Source: Xenorhabdus doucetiae
GTDB lineage: Bacteria > Pseudomonadota > Gammaproteobacteria > Enterobacterales > Enterobacteriaceae
Reading direction: 5' to 3'
Assembly (NCBI RefSeq): GCF_000968195.1
Contig: NZ_FO704550.1
Location: forward strand, 4,030,001-4,094,000
Length of the DNA: 64,000 nt
The translations under genes were made by a program, and so were the position numbers. The notes below the pieces were generated by a model that was not told the origin of the DNA, ran no database searches, and saw only the letters and a program-made list of their open reading frames with translations. Shown in pieces: positions 1-7,857 of this stretch (position 1 is its first letter; every line of letters begins with the position of its first letter).

Positions 1-3
1 AAC

Positions 4-1389
4 ATGGTCAATTTACCCCGTGAATCCAATTCATCAGAAGTCACCCATAAATCAAACAATGAATTGATCTATCGACTGGAAGATAAGCCGCCTCTGCCAC
101 ATGCCCTGTTTGCAGCGTGCCAACATTTACTGGCCATGTTTGTGGCGGTGATTACGCCTGCGATGTTGATTTGTCAGGCGTTGGGGCTTCCCGCACAGGA
201 TACGCAACGCATTATCAGCATGTCCCTGTTTGCCTCAGGTTTGGCATCACTGATTCAAATGCGATCTTGGGGACCCGTTGGCTCTGGCTTGCTTTCCATT
301 CAGGGCACCAGTTTTAATTTCGTGGCACCACTGATTATGGGGGGTCTGGCGTTGAAAAATGGCGGTGCGGATATCCCAACCATGATGTCCGCCCTGTTCG
401 GTACACTGATGATCGCCTCAATGACGGAGGTGTTGCTTTCACGGGTGCTGCATTTAGCCAGTAAGATCATTACCCCGCTGGTCTCAGGCATTGTGGTCAT
501 GATCATCGGCCTGTCGTTAATTCAGGTCGGATTAACGTCGATTGGCGGCGGCTATGCCGCGATGCAAAACGGGACATTTGGCGCACCGGATAATCTGCTG
601 TTAGCGGGAGTTGTGCTTGCCGTTATTGTGTTGCTCAATCGGCAAAAGAATCCTTACTTGCGGGTGGCTTCTCTGGTCATTGCCATGACGGTCGGTTATC
701 TGGTGGCGTGGTATAAGGATATGCTTCCCGTTGCAACGCCACAGGCCGATACCCCAATCATCACGGTTCCTTCACCGCTCTATTATGGTCTGTCTTTTGA
801 CTGGAATCTGTTGATCCCCTTGATTCTGATTTTTATGGTGACTTCACTGGAAACGATTGGCGATATCACCGCCACCTCCGATGTCTCCGAACAGCCGGTC
901 AGCGGCCCGCTCTATATGAAACGCATCAAGGGTGGTGTGCTGGCAAACGGCCTTAATTCTATGGTTTCCGCCGTGTTCAATACCTTTCCCAACTCCTGTT
1001 TTGGTCAGAACAATGGTGTGATCCAGTTGACCGGCGTCGCCAGTCGCCATGTCGGTTACCTTATCGCGTCTATGCTGATTCTGTTGGGGCTGTTTCCTGC
1101 CGTGGCGGGTTTTGTGCAACATATTCCTGAACCGGTTCTGGGCGGGGCGACGATTGTGATGTTTGGGACTATCGCCGCTTCGGGTGTCAGGATCGTTTCC
1201 CGTGAACCCCTGAACCGTCGTTCCATCATGATCATCGCACTGTCTCTGGCGGTCGGGTTAGGTGTTTCCCAGCAACCGCTGATTTTACAGTTTGCCCCTG
1301 ATTGGGTGAAAAACTTACTCTCTTCGGGAATTGCCGCAGGTGGGCTAACCGCTATTCTGCTTAACCTGATTTTTCCCCAGGAAAAATAG
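4..1389 (+). CDS. xanP: Xanthine permease XanP (NCS2 family)
   Basis: This is a 461-residue inner-membrane proton symporter for xanthine that feeds purine salvage. It aligns essentially end to end with E. coli XanP (YicE, 463 aa as I recall it). Recognisable stretches are the ELIYRLED start, the ACQHLLAMF segment, the family QTG-type motif region around SIQGTSFNFV (about residues 98-107) and the carrier signature SLETIGDITATSDVS (about residues 281-295). About twelve hydrophobic segments are visible. The start codon is three bases inside the window, so its ribosome site and any PurR operator lie outside. The next gene is yicH, the same neighbour as in E. coli, but a strong terminator lies between them. 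Confidence is high. Confidence 0.96.
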   Translation: MVNLPRESNSSEVTHKSNNELIYRLEDKPPLPHALFAACQHLLAMFVAVITPAMLICQALGLPAQDTQRIISMSLFASGLASLIQMRSWGPVGSGLLSIQGTSFNFVAPLIMGGLALKNGGADIPTMMSALFGTLMIASMTEVLLSRVLHLASKIITPLVSGIVVMIIGLSLIQVGLTSIGGGYAAMQNGTFGAPDNLLLAGVVLAVIVLLNRQKNPYLRVASLVIAMTVGYLVAWYKDMLPVATPQADTPIITVPSPLYYGLSFDWNLLIPLILIFMVTSLETIGDITATSDVSEQPVSGPLYMKRIKGGVLANGLNSMVSAVFNTFPNSCFGQNNGVIQLTGVASRHVGYLIASMLILLGLFPAVAGFVQHIPEPVLGGATIVMFGTIAASGVRIVSREPLNRRSIMIIALSLAVGLGVSQQPLILQFAPDWVKNLLSSGIAAGGLTAILLNLIFPQEK

Positions 1390-1415
1390 TCAGCAAATTT
1401 ATATCATATTTGATT

Positions 1416-1442
1416 ACTCCCGCCTGATCGCGGGAGTTTTTG
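1416..1442 (+). terminator. Rho-independent terminator of xanP
   Basis: An 8-bp perfect stem (ACTCCCGC at 1416-1423 with GCGGGAGT at 1430-1437) with a six-base loop is followed directly by a run of T. It lies 26 bases after the xanP stop. Confidence 0.9.
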
Positions 1443-1534
1443 GCACTTTTATCTGCATCATCTATTGAGTGCCTATTCATTTTACGGCATAAAAGGGCTT
1501 CTATTGGATTGGAAGGTCATGTTGAGGTGAAATA

Positions 1535-3319
1535 ATGAGGTGGTTAGGGAAATTTTTTGTCACTCTGCTATTAGTGCTGATTTTGGCAATCATCGTTATC
1601 TATGTGGTTGCCCAGACGCATTGGGGAGCCAAACAGTTAAGCCAATGGCTCAACCGGCAAGGGCATTATCAAGTCAGCATTGAAAGCATCAGCCATAGCT
1701 GGCTGCAACCGGCTACCTTAACGTTCAACCATGTTGCTATCCGCGACAAACAAAGCCCTTTCTCACTCAATACCGATACCATTAATCTCGATTTCAAATG
1801 GCAGCATTTACTGTCCCCAAACAATCTCCGTCGTCTGACATTGCAAAACGGGACACTGATACTGTCTGGAAACGCATTTCCTCTCCCCCTGCAAGCGGAT
1901 ATCTTACAACTGAACCAGATGAATATTCAGTTAGAAAAACCCAACACGCATATTCAGGGGGAAAATATCACGGGTGGCATTGCGCCTTGGGTGCCTGCTG
2001 TGGCTAATCCATTGGGCAGTGGAAAGTATCAATTCAGCGCCGGTACACTCCGCTTAAATGACATCCCGCTGGAAAATGTCATTATGCAAGGCAGTGTCCA
2101 GAATAAGGCGCTGACTATCGACTCTTTTGGCGCAACATTTTTGCGCGGTGCCATTTCTGGTGATGGCCAGAGATTGCCGGACGGCAGTTGGCGTTGGAAC
2201 AATATCCTGATCAGTGACATTCGCTGGCAAACCCCGGTGACACTGGGCGAATTGAAAGAAAAAATCAGCCATTTTCCCGCTACTTATGTCAAAGATCTCA
2301 ATATCACCAATGCCAAGCTGCAAGGGGCAGATTGGTCAGTCGATTATCTGGACAGCACCATCAAAAACGTAGGCTGGGTCAATGGCAGTTGGCGCGCCGA
2401 CGAGGGTTTGATTGATTTTAACGCGATGAATATGACGTTGAAGAATGCCCAGTTCAACGACACGCTTGGGAAATTGCGTTTTTCCGGTGATACCTTCACC
2501 ATCGCCAACCTGACTACCCATTATCAAAAAGGGTTATTCAATATCCAGTCTCAATGGGATCGTAAAAACCGGCTCCTGACCCTTAAAGAGGGTTCAGTCA
2601 CCGGGTTGCTTTATGCGCTGCCACCCGCATGGCTCGACTATTTCAAAAAACCGGCACCACAATGGATTTCAGGGTTGAAACTCAATGATATGACTATCAA
2701 TAATACGCTGCTGATTGATACCAATCCTCACTTCCCGTTCCAGCTCACCACCCTTGCCGCGCATATTGACAATATGGACATCCTGAAAAATGGCAAATGG
2801 GGATTGTGGAATGGTCAGGCGTCGCTGCAAGCGGCCGGCGGGACATTCAATAAAGTCGAAATAACCCGTCCTTATCTGCAATTACACGCCACCGATGGCA
2901 ACATCACCCTTGATAAATTGAATGGCTTTACCGATGAAGGGCTTCTGCAACTCACCGGTTCGGCTGAGCAACAAACGGCTCACACGCCTTTTAACCTCAA
3001 CTTCAAGGGCATGAATGCAGATTTGAATATCTTGCCGCAATGGGGTTGGGTGCCGCTTAAGGTACAGGGAGAAGGCAATTTCTCGCTCGCTATCACCGGT
3101 GATCTGCGGGCTGACGATGTGAAGGGAACGATAAACGGGACATTGGTTGCGGAAGATAAATCCGCAGGCAAAGAGTCACAATCTATTGAGCAAGGTTTGA
3201 TCTCAACGAACCGCTGTGATCCAACAGCCCCCTCTGCCGTAGAGAATCCCGAAGCCGATCATGCAACAACGGGCAATCTCCCTACGGAGAGTCAAACCTG
3301 CGCCAAAATCAGGCTGTAG
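1535..3319 (+). CDS. yicH: AsmA-family inner-membrane protein YicH
   Basis: This 594-residue protein has one N-terminal transmembrane anchor (about residues 5-26) and a long periplasmic beta-rich body. That is the layout of AsmA/YicH proteins, which belong to the bridge-like AsmA group implicated in outer-membrane lipid homeostasis. The match to E. coli YicH (569 aa) includes the QTHWGA segment after the anchor, PLQADILQL, GGIAPWVPA, the QFSAGTLRLND block and the ILPQWGW region near the C terminus. The start is supported by a GAGGTG ribosome site eight bases upstream. The last 11 bases overlap the end of the convergent fabY gene. The extreme C terminus is hydrophilic and not conserved. The family is clear; the precise biochemical role is not known. 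Confidence 0.88.
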   Translation: MRWLGKFFVTLLLVLILAIIVIYVVAQTHWGAKQLSQWLNRQGHYQVSIESISHSWLQPATLTFNHVAIRDKQSPFSLNTDTINLDFKWQHLLSPNNLRRLTLQNGTLILSGNAFPLPLQADILQLNQMNIQLEKPNTHIQGENITGGIAPWVPAVANPLGSGKYQFSAGTLRLNDIPLENVIMQGSVQNKALTIDSFGATFLRGAISGDGQRLPDGSWRWNNILISDIRWQTPVTLGELKEKISHFPATYVKDLNITNAKLQGADWSVDYLDSTIKNVGWVNGSWRADEGLIDFNAMNMTLKNAQFNDTLGKLRFSGDTFTIANLTTHYQKGLFNIQSQWDRKNRLLTLKEGSVTGLLYALPPAWLDYFKKPAPQWISGLKLNDMTINNTLLIDTNPHFPFQLTTLAAHIDNMDILKNGKWGLWNGQASLQAAGGTFNKVEITRPYLQLHATDGNITLDKLNGFTDEGLLQLTGSAEQQTAHTPFNLNFKGMNADLNILPQWGWVPLKVQGEGNFSLAITGDLRADDVKGTINGTLVAEDKSAGKESQSIEQGLISTNRCDPTAPSAVENPEADHATTGNLPTESQTCAKIRL

Positions 3320-4226
3320 CCAAACGTTCGGGAGGCAGGACGATATAAGTCCCGGTGAACACGCTACCTACGCCATGTTCACCGCTAACCTGCACTTCCA
3401 CTTTAACGCGCGCTTTGCTGCCACGGGCGAGACGGGCAAGGTCTCCGCTCATATTATTAAAATCCGCAGTGGCACAGGGACGCCCGGTAATCGGTTGGTG
3501 ATAACGAATATTGGCATCCACCAAAATGATGCCCCCGCCCAATTGGCGCTCCTGTAGCAACAACCAGATCAATCCCCATCCCGTTAACGTGGCCTGAGAA
3601 AATAAGCTGCCGGCGAAAATCGTATGATGGGGATTCTGGTTACCGGCTTCGGGCATCGTCGTGATAAAACGTTGCCCGGTATATTGGGCGATCCGCAACC
3701 CCATTTTTTCACTCAAAGGAATGTGCTTATGCCAGGCCTGCTGCAACTCTGCACACCAATCCGGGCGGTGCAAAATATCATCAAGGCTCACGATCGGTTT
3801 GATCATCAGAAAATGGTTAATCGGTGACGTTTTGGCACCGTTGATCAAGCCCCGGTTTTGAAAACCCAATTTGTCGAAAAAATCCACCGCATCTTCCCGT
3901 GCGCTGCAAACAACACGTTTCACCCCTTCCTGTCTGGCGACCGATTCCAATGCCATCGCAACCAGTGTACCCAACCCTTTTCGCTGCACATGGGGATGAA
4001 CGGCCAGAAAACGAATGGCGCCTTCGTTGTCCGCATTGATATATAAGCGCCCAACCGCCAGCGGGTTACCCTGTTCATCCACCACCATTTGATGGTGAGC
4101 CATCGAATCATAACCATCTTTCTCTGATCCAATCGGCTGGTGCAGTGGTTTACGCAACATCTCCCAACGGAATTGGTAATAAGTTTCCAACTCTTGCTCT
4201 GTTTTAGGTACTCTCAGATGGTACAT
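3309..4226 (-). CDS. fabY: FabY-type acetyltransferase/thioesterase (YiiD)
   Basis: This 305-residue two-domain protein corresponds to E. coli YiiD/FabY, linked to initiation of fatty-acid synthesis (an acetoacetyl-ACP synthase role was assigned to the family). The N-terminal half is a GNAT acetyltransferase fold; the acetyl-CoA loop is visible at about residues 80-88 (VQRKGLGTL), followed by SAREDAVDFF. The C-terminal half is a hot-dog thioesterase-like domain containing NPHHTIFAGSLFS and GGGIILVDANIRYHQPITG. The MYHLRVP start matches an internal methionine of E. coli FabY; the longer E. coli N terminus is absent here. It lies just downstream of dtd, as in E. coli, and is probably co-transcribed with it. 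A three-fold 12-bp repeat lies in the gap between the two genes. Confidence 0.93.
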   Translation of the reverse strand: MYHLRVPKTEQELETYYQFRWEMLRKPLHQPIGSEKDGYDSMAHHQMVVDEQGNPLAVGRLYINADNEGAIRFLAVHPHVQRKGLGTLVAMALESVARQEGVKRVVCSAREDAVDFFDKLGFQNRGLINGAKTSPINHFLMIKPIVSLDDILHRPDWCAELQQAWHKHIPLSEKMGLRIAQYTGQRFITTMPEAGNQNPHHTIFAGSLFSQATLTGWGLIWLLLQERQLGGGIILVDANIRYHQPITGRPCATADFNNMSGDLARLARGSKARVKVEVQVSGEHGVGSVFTGTYIVLPPERLATA

Positions 4227-4248
4227 AGAAACAGCCCTCTTCTTTTTT

Positions 4249-4283
4249 GCGATATTTTTCGCGATATTTTTTGCGATATTTTA
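4249..4283. repeat. Three tandem 12-bp repeats between dtd and fabY
   Basis: The unit GCGATATTTTTC and close variants occur at 4249-4260, 4261-4272 and 4273-4283 (the last truncated), inside the 63-base dtd-fabY gap and 23 bases before the fabY start on the minus strand. No function is evident. It could affect fabY translation or vary in copy number by slippage. Confidence 0.75.
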
Positions 4284-4289
4284 TCCACA

Positions 4290-4727
4290 TCATACTTGCA
4301 ACCAAAAAGTCACTGGCCCGTCATTGGTTAAACTGACTTTCATGTCTGCCGCAAATTTTCCCATTGCTGTTTTTACACCAGTTACACGGCACTGTTCAAC
4401 AAAATAGCGATAAAGTTCATCTGCTTTTTGCGGGTCAGCACCGCCGGAAAAGCTGGGCCTTAAGCCTTTCTGCGTATCCGCCGCCAAGGTAAATTGCGAT
4501 ACAACCAGCAAGCTCCCGCCCGCCTGCTGAACGTTAAGGTTCATTTTCCCCTGTTCATCACTAAATACCCGGTATCCCATGACCTTATCGCATAAACGTT
4601 GAGCTTTCTGTAGCGTGTCGTCTTTTTCAACCCCCAACAGCACCAGCAACCCTTGTTCAATTTCGCCAATCGTTTCACCTTCAACCACAACTTTTGCCTG
4701 TGTGACACGCTGAATTAATGCAATCAT
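4290..4727 (-). CDS. dtd: D-aminoacyl-tRNA deacylase Dtd
   Basis: This 145-residue protein is the canonical size for Dtd, which removes D-amino acids mischarged onto tRNA and acts in the cytoplasm. The start MIALIQRVT, the catalytic SQFTLAADTQKG motif (about residues 77-88) with its Ser-Gln-Thr core, and the C-terminal cross-subunit motif NDGPVTFWLQ (Gly-Pro, about 135-144) are all intact. A ribosome site (AGGCAAGAG) precedes the ATG. In E. coli dtd follows yihY; here the gene has lost that neighbour and an IS630 copy is inserted 25 bases upstream of the start, so its normal upstream promoter or operon connection is probably broken. The family call is certain. Confidence 0.96.
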   Translation of the reverse strand: MIALIQRVTQAKVVVEGETIGEIEQGLLVLLGVEKDDTLQKAQRLCDKVMGYRVFSDEQGKMNLNVQQAGGSLLVVSQFTLAADTQKGLRPSFSGGADPQKADELYRYFVEQCRVTGVKTAMGKFAADMKVSLTNDGPVTFWLQV

Positions 4728-4753
4728 TTCTCTTGCCTGTTATTCCGTATGTA

Positions 4754-5861
4754 TACCAATCGCCATTGAAGATGCTTGATTTCTTATCCAAACCCGATCA
4801 TGCTTGCAATCATGAAAATTCATCTGACACCAGAACAAAAACGTGCCCTCGAATTGATGCATGATACCACTCGTGATAGTCGAGTCTGTGATCGCATCAA
4901 GGCCGTGCTTTTGGCGTCAGAGGGCTGGACAGCTCAGATGATTGCTCAGGCCTTACGTATTCATGAAACTACGGTAAGCCGTCACCTAAAAGATTTCATC
5001 GCGCAGGAAAAACTCACCCCCGAAAATGGCGGTTCTGAAAGCCATCTCTCTGCCAAACAAACCGCCGATCTGGTTGATTATTTGACGGCAAATTTGCTGC
5101 ATACGACCGCTCAAATTGTGGATTATGTACGAGCTCGTTGGCAGGTGTCTTTCAGCGTGGGAGGCATGACGAAATGGCTTCACCGACAAGGTTTCAGCTA
5201 CAAAAAGCCAAAGGGCGTTCCTCATAAATTCGATGCGGATAAGCAGCAACAATTTATTGATGACTACCAGTCTCTGAAAGACCGGGCAGGTCAGAATGAA
5301 CCTATCCTATTTATTGATGCGGTGCATCCTTCGCAGTCCACAAAGCTCAGCTATGGTTGGATGAAAGCGGGGAAAAATCAGGTAAAAGTGGTCGAAACCA
5401 CCGGCAGTCGTACCCGTCTCAATCTTCTGGGCGCCCTCAATTTACACGAATTGAAGACACCGTGAATCGTGAATACCCGAATATCAATGCCGAAAATATC
5501 GCGGATTTTTTCGGCGCTTTTAAAAAAACTTACCCACTTTTCGAAAAAAATCATATTAATTCTGGATGGGGGGGGGTTACCACCGGGCAAAAATTGGGGA
5601 AAGAGGGGGCATAAGTCCCTTAAAATTGAACTGCATTTCCCTACCCCCTTAAAGCCCAAACCCTCAATCCAATAGAGCGATTGTGGAAGTATATGAATGA
5701 GCAAGTACGTAACAATGTTTATTTTCCGGATGCGAAGACATTCCGTGAAACCCTTCGTCACTTTTTTCATGTCACTTTGCCAGAAAAAGCGAAAGAACTC
5801 ACGACTAGACTGACTGACAACTTTCAGATTTTAAAACCTGCATCTTCAAGTTAGATTGGTA
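4754..5861 (+). mobile_element. IS630-family element, copy 1
   Basis: The element is about 1.1 kb. Its ends begin TACCAAT and share a TTGAAGATGC block, forming imperfect inverted repeats. TA dinucleotides flank it at 4752-4753 and 5862-5863, the expected target duplication for IS630/Tc1-mariner elements. A second copy at 21985-23086 is identical over the first ~690 bases and the last ~190 bases in coding orientation, but both copies differ in a central ~200-base stretch. It sits between yihX and dtd in opposite orientation to them. Confidence 0.88.
4812..5853 (+). pseudogene. IS630-family transposase, frameshifted
   Basis: The N-terminal helix-turn-helix region (MKIHLTPEQK, then HETTVSRHLKDF) and the start of the DDE catalytic domain (PILFIDAVHPSQSTKLSYGWM) read cleanly to about 5440. 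One A is missing near 5446 relative to copy 2, and from there to about 5670 the sequence is full of extra or altered homopolymer bases (for example a run of nine G at about 5571-5579). The C-terminal part, NPIERLWKYMNEQVRNN, is recoverable in another frame to the stop at 5851-5853. Upstream in-frame ATG codons exist at 4776 and 4800. As written the gene cannot make a full transposase. Sequencing or assembly error is a real alternative to decay. Confidence 0.85.
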
Positions 5862-5867
5862 TATGCG

Positions 5868-5904
5868 TTATACTTCAAGCTGCAACTTGAAGTTCATTGG
5901 GTAT
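5868..5904. repeat. Short palindromic intergenic repeat (MITE-like), copy 1
   Basis: The palindrome ACTTCAAGCTGCAACTTGAAGT is followed by a TTCATTGGGTAT end. The half CTGCAACTTGAAGTT recurs at about 24371-24395 and 27371-27395 (as GTTGCAACTTGAAGTTTATAGG). It sits only seven bases from the end of IS630 copy 1. Confidence 0.6.
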
Positions 5905-6006
5905 CGTTATTCATATAGATAGAAAATCGTAACATGCTCCCTTGCCCGCAAGAGTATACGGGCAAGGAAAAGGGTGAAAAACATCATCGGTAATAAGCTG
6001 GCAATG

Positions 6007-6624
6007 TTAATTTTTGGCAGGAAGCGAGAAATTGTGTGACTGAAAATAATCCGGGATCACTCGCCGGTCAGCCACATGAATGGCATTGATATTTAAGTTT
6101 TTCGCTGCTTCGACGTTTTCTAAAAGATCATCAAAGAATATGGCTTGATCGGCAGTTACCCCTTCGGCGGCAAGCACCGTGTTAAAAATATCGGGATTCG
6201 GTTTACGCATCCCCACATCTTGGGATAAATAAAGGAAATCCGTTGCTGCGGCAATCTCAGGATAATGCACTGACCAATAATCAAGATGCAGGCGATTGGT
6301 ATTTGACAGCACAACGACACGGTGCCCTTGGGCACGTAATTGATTCATTAACTCAATAACGTCCTGCCTGATACCCATAAAAATGGCATTCCAGCCTTCG
6401 GCAAATTGTTCAAAACTGAGCGCAATCTCCATTTCATCACATAGCTTTTCGGCAAATTCAGTATCACTGATTTGCCCGCACTCATGTTTTTTAACGGTCT
6501 CACCCAGTGAAAATTTTGCGGTCAAGGTTGCCAGCGGTGTCCCACTCAGATTACTCCAGACAGCCAGCACCCGTTTAAAATCAATATCAATAATCACGTT
6601 ACCCAAATCGAAAATATACAACAT
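6007..6624 (-). CDS. yihX: HAD-family sugar phosphatase YihX
   Basis: This protein of about 205 residues matches E. coli YihX, a haloacid-dehalogenase phosphatase acting on alpha-D-glucose 1-phosphate. HAD motif I is FDLGNV at the N terminus (the nucleophile Asp is in MLYIFDLGNV), motif II is VVLSNTNRLH, motif III contains the Lys of MRKPNPDIF and motif IV is IFFDDLLENVEAA. The start at 6624 is chosen over an upstream in-frame start at 6666 because MLYIFDLGN is the conserved family start and a GGGGGAA ribosome site sits just before it. Downstream, toward dtd, lies IS630 copy 1 instead of the yihY gene found in E. coli. Confidence 0.93.
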   Translation of the reverse strand: MLYIFDLGNVIIDIDFKRVLAVWSNLSGTPLATLTAKFSLGETVKKHECGQISDTEFAEKLCDEMEIALSFEQFAEGWNAIFMGIRQDVIELMNQLRAQGHRVVVLSNTNRLHLDYWSVHYPEIAAATDFLYLSQDVGMRKPNPDIFNTVLAAEGVTADQAIFFDDLLENVEAAKNLNINAIHVADRRVIPDYFQSHNFSLPAKN

Positions 6625-6784
6625 AATTCCCCCTGACTGACGCTTATTGTTGGGTACTTTTACCATAATCTGGTTAAGAAATCTGAATCCCGTTTAAAAG
6701 AGGAATTCAGTATTTGGGACCGATTCACCACCACAGTGAGTCAATAGCGCCTGTTACAGCGCTACGCGCCATGCCCGGCACACA

Positions 6785-6812
6785 ACGAAAAAACCCCGCG
6801 AGTGCGAGGCTT
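6785..6812 (-). terminator. Terminator of the Tad2-like gene
   Basis: Read on the minus strand, GCCTCGCACTCGCGGGG forms a short GC stem followed by six T. It lies 23 bases past the end of the gene at 6835-7554. Confidence 0.7.
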
Positions 6813-6834
6813 AAATTCAGGATATAGGTTTGGG

Positions 6835-7554
6835 TTATTTCCATTGGAAGAAAAAATGAAGTGTATTACCTACGTTTTGTTTCAATACTTCGCCTAGAGC
6901 TTTAGCGTCACGACTAGTATACTGCCCATCATCATAATTCCCAGTTCGACTAGAGCCAAGATTATAAATTGAACCGTTCACCGCTACTTCAAGAAAATTA
7001 CTCTGTGGGTTTGGTAAAATTTTGAGGTCCCTAAGTATCAAGGATATATACGAAAAAGTACCGATGGGCTCCTCCTCCGCTACTAAGAACTCGGAGATAA
7101 TGTTTCCAAGACCTAGAGTACTTTGAAGATTAGTCAGAGTGCCAAAAGGAGATTCATCTGTACCTATATTCTCATATCCCCAGGATTGAAAATTATTATA
7201 TTTGTTAGTCCCAGTCCCTACCTTAAGATCAAAAGACAACATCTGGGCCAATTCCCAATCACAAGCCATCATATCTTCTTGTTCTGGTACCCAAATTTGC
7301 TCATCATCTTTATCAATCACCCAAATCTGGGGTGGGATATTCTTTCCATCACTGCCCGTTGAGCTAGGGGTGAGTTTTATATGTTCATAGGGCGAAGCCC
7401 AGCTATTGCGACGAACTTTCTGCCCAAGATACAGTTTGATTATTGCCCATGGGAAAGAACCTATTGGGGCTACATCATCAACGTCAATCTTCTTCTTGTA
7501 CTGATCGGGGTCAAATGAACATTGTTTATTATCCAGCTTGTTAATTTCAGACAT
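6835..7554 (-). CDS. Tad2 (DUF2829)-like protein with an extra C-terminal domain
   Basis: This 239-residue protein has no signal peptide. Residues about 30-104 look like the DUF2829/Tad2 fold: SFPWAIIKLYLGQKVRRNSW at the start, a central strand region ending in IWVIDKDDEQIW, and the closing motif VPEQEDMMACDWELA, where the family typically has a Glu-Asp...DW core. Tad2 proteins of phages sequester signalling cyclic ADP-ribose isomers made by Thoeris defence. Residues about 105-239 form a second domain (LKVGTGTNKYN, then TLTNLQSTLGLG and a GGTY-like tail ending LHFFFQWK) that I do not recognise. A GAGGG ribosome site precedes the ATG and a terminator follows, so it is a single-gene unit. No phage genes are adjacent. 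The domain call is by eye; whether it counters Thoeris or has a host role is open. Confidence 0.7.
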   Translation of the reverse strand: MSEINKLDNKQCSFDPDQYKKKIDVDDVAPIGSFPWAIIKLYLGQKVRRNSWASPYEHIKLTPSSTGSDGKNIPPQIWVIDKDDEQIWVPEQEDMMACDWELAQMLSFDLKVGTGTNKYNNFQSWGYENIGTDESPFGTLTNLQSTLGLGNIISEFLVAEEEPIGTFSYISLILRDLKILPNPQSNFLEVAVNGSIYNLGSSRTGNYDDGQYTSRDAKALGEVLKQNVGNTLHFFFQWK

Positions 7555-7787
7555 AAATCCCTCACTTGTTATTGGTTAAAAGGTTATTTCATCCTACTCA
7601 TAAACAGCCAGTTTATTTTACTTAGGGCAAATTTTTATCTCAATACAGCCACACCAGACAGTGATAAATACACATTAAAATATGGTGTTGTATGATAAAC
7701 ATCCGCTTATCTTCTGTGCAGGTATCTGTCAGGTTGTAAATTCAACGTTTATTGCTGACAAAACACTCAATGGTCAATAGTAAAGAC
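7555..7787. other. AT-rich intergenic region upstream of the Tad2-like gene
   Basis: There is no coding potential here. It must hold the promoter of the Tad2-like gene (read leftwards), and its right edge is the typA terminator. I could not pick out a convincing -35/-10 pair. Confidence 0.5.
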
Positions 7788-7810
7788 AAAAAAAGGGCAC
7801 CGAAGTGCCC
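7788..7810 (-). terminator. Rho-independent terminator of typA
   Basis: On the minus strand the stem GGGCAC-TTCG-GTGCCC, a stable UUCG-type tetraloop hairpin, is followed by seven T. It lies about 50 bases past the typA stop. Confidence 0.92.
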
Positions 7811-7857
7811 TAATCTAGTTATATTGAAGCCGTTACGCGCAATGCGTAACTTCTCAA

